33,914 nucleotides of DNA from Bombilactobacillus bombi (GTDB lineage Bacteria; Bacillota; Bacilli; Lactobacillales; Lactobacillaceae): positions 1 to 33,914 of the forward strand of contig NZ_SCHP01000013.1 of NCBI RefSeq assembly GCF_013607485.1, given 5' to 3'. Below are positions 1-6,740 of the stretch, in pieces. The position numbers and the translations under genes were made by a program. Positions within the stretch are counted from its first letter, which is position 1, and each line of letters begins with the position of its first letter. Below the pieces are notes generated by a model. It made no database searches. It was not told the DNA's origin and saw nothing but the letters and a program-made list of their open reading frames with translations.

Positions 1-41
1 AAAGGTAATAAATATTGTTTACACTTAAGTTGGTCTGACAT
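1..41 (-). CDS. N-terminus of the IS transposase (partial, 13 codons)
   Basis: On the minus strand an ATG at 41-39 opens a frame reading MSDQLKCKQYLLP to the window edge. It lies just inside the conserved leader shared with the decayed element at 10111-10690. An LKCKQYLLP-like start fits the opening of IS982-type transposases from memory, but only 13 residues are visible. The SD is weak (AAGAAGTGA upstream). The call depends mainly on position within the element. Confidence 0.45.
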   Translation of the reverse strand, partial: MSDQLKCKQYLLP

Positions 42-124
42 AGGTTTCACTTCTTTAGTAGCAGATGACTAAAGTGTAGCCTATTCAGGCTTTTTTATTC
101 AAGAATTATTAACTAGCACCACGC
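1..124 (-). mobile_element. Left edge of an insertion sequence (IS982-like), continuing outside the window
   Basis: Positions 38-123 match, in reverse complement, the left part of the decayed element at 10111-10187. The match covers the terminal inverted repeat (109-123), an internal GCCTGAATAGGC-type hairpin and the run up to AAGAAGTGAA. The outer end is at about 123-124, inside the 3' end of the surface-protein gene to the right. The IS982 assignment comes from the transposase remains in the other copy, so it is indirect. The element runs leftward out of the window, so its length and target duplication cannot be seen. Confidence 0.7.
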
Positions 125-2237
125 GTCTCAGATCTATTTTGCTTAACTTTTTACAATTAGCAAACATGTGGCTCATATTTTGTACATTACTTGTATCTAA
201 TGATGCAAGTCCGATGATCTGGTTTAGCTGGCTATGATCCGCAAATAATTTATTGAGATTGCCACTAACACTGACTCCGGTCTGAAAATTTACCGTCTGA
301 ATTTCGCCTTTATCTTGATACCATGGCCAATCATATTGTGGATGGGTTATATCTGTATTTGTTAATACTTTGTCTGTATCATAGTTCAATTCATGAAGAT
401 AGATAGTGAGTGTTTTACTTTGATAAGACCACCATGGAAAGGCGTCATTGAGACTAATAGTCTGAGTATCTGAAATATTATTATTTTTATCGACAGCTAC
501 GACATGTAAATACTTGTTAATATTCGATTGACGACTAATATTTGCTAAAGTTGTACTAGAATCGCTGACTGAATTGGGCAATAAATTAATATTTGTAATA
601 TCTCCAGTATTAGAATCTTTATTCACAGTTACCTGTGCTTGAGGATTAGTATCAATTTGATAAATGTACCCTTTAATACCACTTAAAATTGGGACTTTAA
701 TTGTATTTGAATACAAGTCTTGACTTGCAGTTTTAGCCTTAACACGATAATAATAATCAGTTGCTTGATCTTGCGCAGTAATTTGGAAATCAGCCTTATC
801 CCCAATATTATCATTAAATTGTGTGAATTTTATTTTTGGCGTATCAGGCTTATTATGATCATCAACTGTACGATCCTGGCCATTAGTTGAGGTATTTAAA
901 GTACTAGTAAAATAAACCATATTGGCTATTACTTTAGCTTCTTGAGGAGTACATTTACCACTAGTATGACCAGTTTGAATCATCGCATAATTCTTGTTGG
1001 TAACTAGATACCAATTATTGTCACCTTTGCGATGACCATCATCAGTTAGAACATCATTATCTTGATCATCTAAATAGTGTGTTTGAGTAGTAACAGCATT
1101 CGTAGAACCAGTTCTGTGGAAAGGAGGGACGAATTCCATCCATTTTGTACTGCCGCTATCGTATAACTGAAACTGTCCACCGTTATGAGTGGGGCTAATG
1201 GTAAAAGTAGCGTCAGTCAACTTCCAGGGATACTTGGATAAAAAGCCATTTTGCATTCCTGGTGAGAATTTAACAATGGTCGATCCTAACCGTAAATCAT
1301 GGGAGAGATTACCATCTGGATCGTAAGGATCCCTAATCTTATTTCCATTGTTGTCTACAGTCGGAGTAATTTTTATGCCTAAGAAACTGGCAAAAAAGTT
1401 AAAACTTTTATTTGGGTCTACTCCATACCTAGGTACTAGAGTGTCATGGCCAAAAATAACGGTTCTGCCAGTTGCACCAAAAGCAAAGATTTGTTTTATG
1501 ACTTCCGTCCTATCTAGATCTTCATAGTTATTCATATCTGAGGAACCAAAATAAATTCCGTCATATTTATATTCACCTGTTGTGGAATCTTTTAAATAAC
1601 TATTAGGATCTTTTTTAAAATCAGACAAAGATACCTCATCGACATCAATTAAATTCATTGATATTGGCTTTCCTGTTTGAGGATCAATTTGGTTCATCCA
1701 TTCCTTTAAGTATTTTCCATTACTAGGGTAAACATTAAGAATTTTAACTTTTTTTCCATAGTTAGTAGGTGGAGTTTCCCAAGATATATTAGGCTTGTTC
1801 AATGAGGGATCAGTTGTTCTTTGTACCACATAGCCATCTAATGTTTTAGGAACGCTGTCCCAATTTAAGTTGACATAGTACTGGTTACTATTGTCTATGT
1901 CGTAATCTCCATTGAGATTAAAATCACCTGCTTGAACACTATTGGCTTGTGTTCTTGTAAGTAAATTAAGCGGTGATAAATAAGTGGCATTATGTAAAGT
2001 TTTGCCTTTTGAAGTAATTTTTAAAGGCTGATTTAATTTTTTAACTTCTTGTTCAAAGGTGGTGTTAATTGCCGAAGAATTTTTAACCTCTCTTGCCGAA
2101 GTTAATGTAATTCCCAGAACTATGATAATACCTATTAATAATAGTGCTACAAAAGATAGCCATAGTCGTCCTATTTTTTTATGTAATTTCAAAAATTTTT
2201 TGGTATCTGTATGTAGATTTATTTGTTTATGCAACAT
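99..2237 (-). CDS. Large surface protein with DUF5057-like and BspA/DUF285 regions, 3' end replaced by an IS
   Basis: The 712-residue predicted exported protein has a basic N-terminus and one long hydrophobic segment (about residues 24-48, ending TLTSA), which could be a signal peptide or a type II anchor. A fibronectin-like stretch (about 115-145, YYVNLNWDSV...GYVVQR) follows. Then comes a block resembling DUF5057 (about 160-290: VKILNVYPS, YDGIYFGSSD, TVIFGHDT). Near the C-terminus is one BspA-like (DUF285) repeat, LDTSNVQNMSHMFANCKKL. Such repeats normally continue in series and are followed by a wall anchor. Here the frame instead enters an IS terminal repeat at 123-124, so the last residues RVVLVNNS and the stop come from the IS. 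No WxL or LPXTG anchor remains. The start has only a weak SD (GGCGGCG). The truncated protein may be secreted or held only by its N-terminal segment. Confidence 0.8.
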   Translation of the reverse strand: MLHKQINLHTDTKKFLKLHKKIGRLWLSFVALLLIGIIIVLGITLTSAREVKNSSAINTTFEQEVKKLNQPLKITSKGKTLHNATYLSPLNLLTRTQANSVQAGDFNLNGDYDIDNSNQYYVNLNWDSVPKTLDGYVVQRTTDPSLNKPNISWETPPTNYGKKVKILNVYPSNGKYLKEWMNQIDPQTGKPISMNLIDVDEVSLSDFKKDPNSYLKDSTTGEYKYDGIYFGSSDMNNYEDLDRTEVIKQIFAFGATGRTVIFGHDTLVPRYGVDPNKSFNFFASFLGIKITPTVDNNGNKIRDPYDPDGNLSHDLRLGSTIVKFSPGMQNGFLSKYPWKLTDATFTISPTHNGGQFQLYDSGSTKWMEFVPPFHRTGSTNAVTTQTHYLDDQDNDVLTDDGHRKGDNNWYLVTNKNYAMIQTGHTSGKCTPQEAKVIANMVYFTSTLNTSTNGQDRTVDDHNKPDTPKIKFTQFNDNIGDKADFQITAQDQATDYYYRVKAKTASQDLYSNTIKVPILSGIKGYIYQIDTNPQAQVTVNKDSNTGDITNINLLPNSVSDSSTTLANISRQSNINKYLHVVAVDKNNNISDTQTISLNDAFPWWSYQSKTLTIYLHELNYDTDKVLTNTDITHPQYDWPWYQDKGEIQTVNFQTGVSVSGNLNKLFADHSQLNQIIGLASLDTSNVQNMSHMFANCKKLSKIDLRRVVLVNNS

Positions 2238-2597
2238 GTCAAGTACGCCGCCAATTTTATATTAAAACAACCATAATACAATTCTTATAATATCATAAGT
2301 TGATTAGTTATTATACATATTTTTAATAGTAATATTTAAAAAATTTAATAACTATTGCTGTTGTTAGGAGCTATTATAAAGCTTAGTTGTTCATTTTTAA
2401 AGAAAGTTGATTCACTTAGAAGATGATGATTTTATAATTTAGTCTCTATACTGCTACTATTATTAAAAAAGCTAAGTAGTGCTTTGCATAACATCTACAA
2501 ATCAATACGACATCTTCAATAATAAAATTTTATACTCATCGAAAAAATTTTCAAAAAAAACTTACGTGCTGACTATTATTTTGTTAAGATAATCGAG
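2238..2597. other. AT-rich gap between divergent genes, no gene seen
   Basis: This 360-bp stretch separates the minus-strand surface gene from the MFS gene. I found no open reading frame with an SD and no structured RNA. It must carry both promoters; only the MFS side gives a candidate (listed separately). Confidence 0.6.
2562..2590 (+). promoter_or_regulatory. Possible promoter of the MFS exporter
   Basis: TTACGT (2562-2567) and TAAGAT (2585-2590) are separated by 17 bp and lie about 45 bp before the ATG. The hexamers are only fair matches to the housekeeping consensus. Confidence 0.35.
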
Positions 2598-2633
2598 TTG
2601 CTCAAAAAGCAAAGAATTGAGAGGAGTTTGAAA

Positions 2634-4049
2634 ATGAAAAAGAATCAAGCAAGGGTTGACGTTCAACGACCTTGGTTAGCAATGATGAGTATGATGATTG
2701 GGGCTTTTGTTGGGATGTTGTCAGAAACTTCTCTAAATATTGCTTTGCCTCAGTTAATGGGGTCGTTTCATATAAATTCGGGTAGTGTACAATGGCTAGT
2801 TACTGGCTATATGTTAGTCATTGGAATTATTTTACCCTTCTCTAGTTTATTAACGAAATGGTTCACTACCCGCCAACTAGTTATTACTGGCTTAATTGAT
2901 TTTATTATTGGAGCCATAGTTGCTGCTGTGGCACCTAATTTTACTATTTTACTGATTGGACGTATGATTCAGGGGCTGGGTACTGGTTTGATTTTGCCTT
3001 TGATGTTTACGGTCGCAATGTTAATTTTTCCCCCACATAAAATGGGAAGTGCCATGGGCGTTTGTGCCTTAGTTATTATGTTGGCGCCTGCCATTGGTCC
3101 CACTGTCACCGGGATTATTTTGGGGCAATTGTCATGGAATTGGATTTTTTGGATGTTTGTGCCTTTTTTGGTCATTGCATTAGGTTTTGCTCTGAAGTTT
3201 TTACCGAATGTTGGCCGCATTACTAAACCGCATATTGATGTTTTGTCTATCATTGAATCAATTGTTGGTTTTGCAGCTTTAGTTATGGGAGTCAGCTTTG
3301 CTTCTGACTATGGCTGGGGCGCACCCATGGTTTTAATCTTGTTAGCGATCGGGATTGTCGTTTTAATCTTGTATGCATATCGGCAATTACACATCAAAGA
3401 GCCAGTGATTAATTTAAAAGTCTTTCGTAAGAGTGCCTTTGCTCAAGGGGCTTTGTGTGTCATGTTAGACTTTGCCATTATTTTATCGGCTATGTATTTA
3501 TTGCCGCAATATTTGCAACGGGGTTTATTGATACCAGTAGCTTTAACTGGAATAATTATGCTGCCGGGAGGCATTATTAATGCGATGGTTTCTGCTTTTG
3601 CAGGGCGCTTATTTGACTCTTTAGGTGCTAAAAAACCAGCGATCACTGGTTTCTTGATTGCTATCATTGGGATTGTGATGTTGATTTTCTCTAGCCCTAA
3701 TTCGGCTATTGCTTATATTATTGGTGCGCATATTATATTGATGATTGGCTGCCCTTTGGCGATGTCACCGGCTCAAACTCATGCCTTGAATGCGTTGCAG
3801 GGTCCGGAATCTGCCGACGGCAGTACTATTTTAAATACCATGCAGCAAATTATTGGGGCAGTGGCCACAGCATTAGCGACGAGCTTCTTAAGTTTGGGAC
3901 AAAGTGCTTATCACGGCGTTAATAAAGCCGCTCAATTTACCAATGGTGTCCACTTTGGTTTGTACTTTACTTTAGTTTTAGCGGTTTTAGGCTTAATCAT
4001 TGCCTTCTTCTTAAACCCAGAAACTAGTTCACAAGATTTTAATAAATAA
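2634..4049 (+). CDS. MFS drug:H+ antiporter, DHA2 (EmrB/QacA) family
   Basis: This 471-residue polytopic protein is rich in hydrophobic segments throughout, consistent with the 14-helix DHA2 group that exports drugs or toxic compounds in exchange for protons. Seen directly: an N-terminal helix with ETSLNIALPQLMGSF, the GRMIQGLGTGLILP segment, and an antiporter motif C-like APAIGPTVTG (residues 151-160). A second-half GRLFDSLGAKK loop starts at residue 324. I chose the ATG at 2634 because GAGAGGAG (2619-2626) precedes it at good spacing; a longer TTG start at 2598 has no SD. The gene stands alone and ends at a strong two-way terminator. No regulator gene lies next to it. The substrate cannot be told from sequence. 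Confidence 0.88.
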   Translation: MKKNQARVDVQRPWLAMMSMMIGAFVGMLSETSLNIALPQLMGSFHINSGSVQWLVTGYMLVIGIILPFSSLLTKWFTTRQLVITGLIDFIIGAIVAAVAPNFTILLIGRMIQGLGTGLILPLMFTVAMLIFPPHKMGSAMGVCALVIMLAPAIGPTVTGIILGQLSWNWIFWMFVPFLVIALGFALKFLPNVGRITKPHIDVLSIIESIVGFAALVMGVSFASDYGWGAPMVLILLAIGIVVLILYAYRQLHIKEPVINLKVFRKSAFAQGALCVMLDFAIILSAMYLLPQYLQRGLLIPVALTGIIMLPGGIINAMVSAFAGRLFDSLGAKKPAITGFLIAIIGIVMLIFSSPNSAIAYIIGAHIILMIGCPLAMSPAQTHALNALQGPESADGSTILNTMQQIIGAVATALATSFLSLGQSAYHGVNKAAQFTNGVHFGLYFTLVLAVLGLIIAFFLNPETSSQDFNK

Positions 4050-4059
4050 AACTTTATCC

Positions 4060-4095
4060 AAAAAAGCTCAGACAAAAACTTGCCTGGGCTTTTTT
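4060..4095. terminator. Bidirectional terminator between the MFS gene and asp23
   Basis: A 12-bp stem AAAAAAGCTCAG / CTGGGCTTTTTT (one wobble) with a 12-nt loop has an A-run before it and a T-run after it. It can therefore stop the plus-strand MFS transcript and the minus-strand asp23 operon. Confidence 0.9.
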
Positions 4096-4116
4096 GATGT
4101 TTAAGTATCAATAACT

Positions 4117-4626
4117 TTATTCGACGCGATTTTTGGCTTCAGTTTTTTCTTGAATGTTGTCTTTGACTTTTTCGTTGCCTTGCTTAACGTTTTTGCCTAA
4201 ATGATCTGTGGCGTGGCTAAGCTTGTCTTGAAGGCTGGTAGAATCTTTTTCATGTTCTTCTTTAGTTTTAACATCAGCAACATTGACGTTGACTTCTACT
4301 ACTTCTAAGCCAGTCATGTTCATAACTTTTTGATAAATTTTGTCTTTAATTTGGTCGTACAATTTAGAAATGTTGGTACCGTATTCAGCTACAATATCAA
4401 TATCTACGGCCACCTGTTTTTTGCCTACTTCAACATTAATTCCAGATGTTACGTCGTCTGTGTTGACTAACTTGTCTGTCAAGTTGGAGAAGAAGCCACC
4501 ATCTACTGTTAATAAGCCGTCAATATCTGACAAAGCCATGCCGATGATTTTTTGAACGACTTTTTGGTCGTAAGTTAATTCACCTTTAATTTCAGGTTGC
4601 TTTTTATTAGTTTCTTTATTATTCAT
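4117..4626 (-). CDS. asp23: Asp23/Gls24 family envelope stress protein
   Basis: The 169-residue soluble protein has the Asp23 fold in its first two-thirds: ELTYDQKVVQKIIGMALSDIDGLLTVDGG (about 16-44), VEVGKKQVAVDIDIVAEYG (about 66-84) and VVEVNVNVADV (about 111-121). In Staphylococcus, Asp23 is an abundant membrane-associated protein tethered by AmaP, and its loss triggers cell-wall stress responses. The C-terminal 45 residues are highly charged (K, E, D, Q), likely helical, and typical of lactobacillar versions. It is the last gene of the amaP-DUF2273-asp23 operon, with a consensus AGGAGG before the ATG, and ends before a two-way terminator. Confidence 0.92.
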   Translation of the reverse strand: MNNKETNKKQPEIKGELTYDQKVVQKIIGMALSDIDGLLTVDGGFFSNLTDKLVNTDDVTSGINVEVGKKQVAVDIDIVAEYGTNISKLYDQIKDKIYQKVMNMTGLEVVEVNVNVADVKTKEEHEKDSTSLQDKLSHATDHLGKNVKQGNEKVKDNIQEKTEAKNRVE

Positions 4627-4638
4627 GTTCCAATCCTC

Positions 4639-4821
4639 CTAATTTTTTTGTATTAAATGTAATAATTGCGGCCCGTAATGTCCTATTAGTCCACCGATTA
4701 TCACAAAAAATAAGATAAAAATAGTTTTGACAAAGCCAATGCTGATACAGCCGATAGCTATGAGTAAGCCTATTAAGCTGCCTATCACTTCCCAAGCATA
4801 ATGTTCCCAAATGTTTTTCAT
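4639..4821 (-). CDS. DUF2273 small membrane protein
   Basis: This 60-residue protein begins MKNIWEHYAWEVIGSLIGLL and has two hydrophobic segments (about residues 10-29 and 31-50), as expected for DUF2273. That family is found almost only between amaP and asp23-type genes. Its molecular role is not established; a structural part of the AmaP/Asp23 membrane complex is a reasonable inference. The ATG at 4821 is preferred over a GTG at 4830 because GGGAG sits at proper distance from it. It lies 12 bases after amaP and 12 bases before asp23, so the three are surely co-transcribed. Confidence 0.85.
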   Translation of the reverse strand: MKNIWEHYAWEVIGSLIGLLIAIGCISIGFVKTIFILFFVIIGGLIGHYGPQLLHLIQKN

Positions 4822-4833
4822 CTTTCCCACTCC

Positions 4834-5391
4834 CTACTGAAGTTGCCGTTTTTTTTGCTCATTATCTGGATGATAATTGGTTAATTGAATTCGAATTTTT
4901 GGCTTTTGCCCAATCCCTAAAAGATTGCGCAAATCATCTTCTAGGTTATGTAAATAATTGTCAAATTTACCTTGAGCATTAGAGCCTGCCAGTAGGTCAC
5001 CAGATACATTGATTTTGATGTGGCGCTTAGTCAAGCGGGAACTTACTTTGGGATTATGAAGATAGGGCTCAGCTTCCAATGAAGTCTTGACAAAATTATT
5101 GATAGCCTTACTGGTAACAGTTAGGCGACCATAATTCTTATTAATTAAATGCAGCTTGTGGCGTGTCGGATAAAAGATGAGGATACACAAGCTGATTAAT
5201 AAGCCCATGAAAACCACCAAGCTAGCTGCCAACAGATAATAACGTAGATATAGGTTATTTAACTGAATTGGTGGTAATTTCATTTGGACATAGGGCTGCA
5301 AGATTTTCCAATTGGCACCAAAAACCAGCGCTGGTAAAGGAAGTAATATCAGCGTGATGATTGCTAAGAGCCATTTCCCACCTCGATTCAC
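4834..5391 (-). CDS. amaP: AmaP, membrane anchor for Asp23
   Basis: The 185-residue protein has two transmembrane helices in its first half (about residues 8-25 and 45-72). The cytoplasmic C-terminal half carries Asp23-like alternation (GRLTVTSKAINNFVKTSLEAEPYLHNPKVS, then HIKINVSGDLLAG). AmaP recruits Asp23 to the membrane in Staphylococcus, and the size and gene order here match. I chose the GTG at 5391 because AGGAGG lies 8 bases before it. A GTG nine bases upstream overlaps the SD itself, and the intervening ATG is out of frame. It is the first gene of the operon and transcribed away from the PPOX gene. Confidence 0.85.
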   Translation of the reverse strand: MNRGGKWLLAIITLILLPLPALVFGANWKILQPYVQMKLPPIQLNNLYLRYYLLAASLVVFMGLLISLCILIFYPTRHKLHLINKNYGRLTVTSKAINNFVKTSLEAEPYLHNPKVSSRLTKRHIKINVSGDLLAGSNAQGKFDNYLHNLEDDLRNLLGIGQKPKIRIQLTNYHPDNEQKKRQLQ

Positions 5392-5516
5392 ATTTTTCAC
5401 CTCCTAAAATTATCTTAGCACTTTGAGTTTAATATTTACATAAAATTTGCTTAATATCCTCTTTAATGGTTTAAAATCCTTTACAATAATCCTAAAAACA
5501 GAAAAGAGATTCGGCA

Positions 5517-5945
5517 ATGAATAAAATGTTGATGCAAGCTAATCAAGTAATTAAAGAAACTAATGTTCTCGCAGTTGCCACCTTAGACAAAATGAATTTT
5601 CCCAGTTTAGTAGTTTTAACGCCGCTGCCGATTCAACGCAGCATTAAATCGGTCCTATTTTATACTAGTGAGCATTCTACAACTTTTAAAAATCTTATGA
5701 ATTCTTCGCAGGCCGCTCTGATTTGTTTTGAGGAAGTGAATCATTCTTCTATCATGTTGAAAGGGAACTTGGCTGTTGTTCCTCAAGCGGTACAAAATCC
5801 GCAATTGCAGGCCAGCTTGAATGCCTTTCAAAAGGAACTCCACTATACTAAGCCAGTAATTCTACGTTTTACTACTATGGCTGTCAAAATCCGCCATGAT
5901 AACCACATTGATTATCAAAAATTGGTGCAGATAAATAACAAATAA
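5517..5945 (+). CDS. Pyridoxamine 5'-phosphate oxidase-fold flavin-binding protein
   Basis: The 142-residue protein fits the split-barrel PPOX family. It has an N-terminal helix, then NVLAVATLDKMNFPSLVVLTPLP (about 16-38), VLFYTSEHSTTFKNLMNSSQAALICFE (about 46-72) and a SIMLKGNLAVVP strand (about 77-88). Members bind FMN or F420 and reduce or store flavins; the specific substrate here is unknown. The ATG follows AAAAGAGAT, a modest SD. It is a single gene, divergent from amaP and closed by a terminator. The length is typical for the small stand-alone members. Confidence 0.75.
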   Translation: MNKMLMQANQVIKETNVLAVATLDKMNFPSLVVLTPLPIQRSIKSVLFYTSEHSTTFKNLMNSSQAALICFEEVNHSSIMLKGNLAVVPQAVQNPQLQASLNAFQKELHYTKPVILRFTTMAVKIRHDNHIDYQKLVQINNK

Positions 5946-5970
5946 TATGGTAGAAAAAATTTTATGTAGG

Positions 5971-6013
5971 AAAAAACGGAGCTGAGGCAATATATGTCTT
6001 AACTCCGCTTTTT
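5971..6013. terminator. Terminator after the PPOX gene, probably two-way
   Basis: CGGAG (5977-5981) pairs with CTCCG (6003-6007), with further imperfect pairing inside. A-runs lie on the left and T-runs on the right, so it can serve the plus-strand gene and the minus-strand XRE gene that ends at 6138. Confidence 0.75.
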
Positions 6014-6137
6014 ATTAATATAAATTTAGTAACAGTATGGTCTTGGATCAGATGATGACGTCTAACTATATCATTTACTATTGGCTTGCTTGATCTGCGG
6101 CAGCTAAGTGGCAGGTTGTCCATCTTGAGCGTGTTTA

Positions 6138-6365
6138 TTAATTACGGTCTAAAATAATTTCTTTAACTTCTTGGAAATCTAGATGATAAAAATCAATCAA
6201 TATAAATAAAGTCTTCGCATCAACGGCTTTGCCAGGCTGTTCAATGTAGTTAAGTGTTGATTTAGAAACATAATATCCATATTGCATTTGAATTAATTCT
6301 GATAAATTACGAACACTCAAATTATGGTTTTTGCGTGTTGTCTTTAAGAATTCATTGATGCTCAT
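6138..6365 (-). CDS. Small XRE-family helix-turn-helix regulator
   Basis: The 75-residue protein is almost only a Cro/CI-type DNA-binding domain: MSINEFLKTTRKNHNLSVRNLSELI, then KSTLNYIEQPGKAVDAKTLFILIDFYHLD. The HTH spans about residues 16-45. No sensor or dimerisation domain is visible. It has a GGAGG before its ATG and is transcribed away from the HTH-adhesin pair to its right. A perfect inverted repeat (6400-6415) lies in its upstream region and may be its operator. It is not closely similar to the 62-residue HTH proteins at 6525 and 15679. Target genes are unknown; self-control or control of the divergent adhesin pair is an inference. Confidence 0.8.
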   Translation of the reverse strand: MSINEFLKTTRKNHNLSVRNLSELIQMQYGYYVSKSTLNYIEQPGKAVDAKTLFILIDFYHLDFQEVKEIILDRN

Positions 6366-6383
6366 TTTTCTACCTCCACACTT

Positions 6384-6389
6384 ATTATA
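6384..6389 (-). promoter_or_regulatory. Possible -10 element of the XRE gene
   Basis: A perfect TATAAT on the minus strand, about 20 bases upstream of the start codon. A clear -35 is not seen; the 6400-6415 inverted repeat covers that region. Confidence 0.4.
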
Positions 6390-6399
6390 TTGCTATATT

Positions 6400-6415
6400 T
6401 GGCAATTTTTTGCCA
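6400..6415. promoter_or_regulatory. Perfect inverted repeat, candidate XRE operator
   Basis: TGGCAA-TTTT-TTGCCA lies between the divergent XRE gene and the HTH-adhesin pair and covers the -35 region of the XRE gene. An XRE dimer site is the natural reading, but no binding evidence exists. Confidence 0.4.
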
Positions 6416-6524
6416 TAATTATCAAATAGCACTGTTAGAGATTTTCTTTTAAGCAAAGATGTGATATTCTTAAAGTGAGCGTCCTAAAATTAGTACAAAA
6501 ATGATTTTAAGGAGATAAAATTTG

Positions 6525-6713
6525 ATGAATGATGAAAATAAATTATTAGGCTATCTCAAAGCTAATCATATTAAACAGCAAAAAGTCGCGGAAATTATTG
6601 ACCGGTCATTGTCGACTACCAACCGCAAAATTAATAATCATAGCGATTTCACCAAGCGAGAAATCCAAAAATTACACGATTCATTGAATATTCCCATTGA
6701 TATATTGATTTAA
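6525..6713 (+). CDS. 62-residue helix-turn-helix protein placed before a giant surface protein
   Basis: The protein reads MNDENKLLGYLKANHIKQQ, then KVAEIIDRSLSTTNRKINNHSDFTKREIQKLHDSLNIPIDILI. The pattern HIKQQKVAEIIDRSLSTTNRKIN (about 15-37) is a typical XRE/phage Cro-type HTH, and nothing else follows. GGAG (6511-6514) precedes the ATG; a TTG one codon earlier is also possible. The giant protein gene starts 27 bases after the stop, with no terminator between, so the two are probably co-transcribed. By eye about 47 of 62 residues match the copy at 15679-15867, and a 5'-deleted copy lies before the next giant gene. A local regulator of the adhesin is inferred. Confidence 0.8.
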   Translation: MNDENKLLGYLKANHIKQQKVAEIIDRSLSTTNRKINNHSDFTKREIQKLHDSLNIPIDILI

Positions 6714-6740
6714 CAAAATACTTTTGAAGGCGGTGATAAA

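Noticed and set aside
2598-2633. TTG start extending the MFS protein by 12 residues
   Set aside because: No SD before the TTG, while the ATG at 2634 has a strong one.
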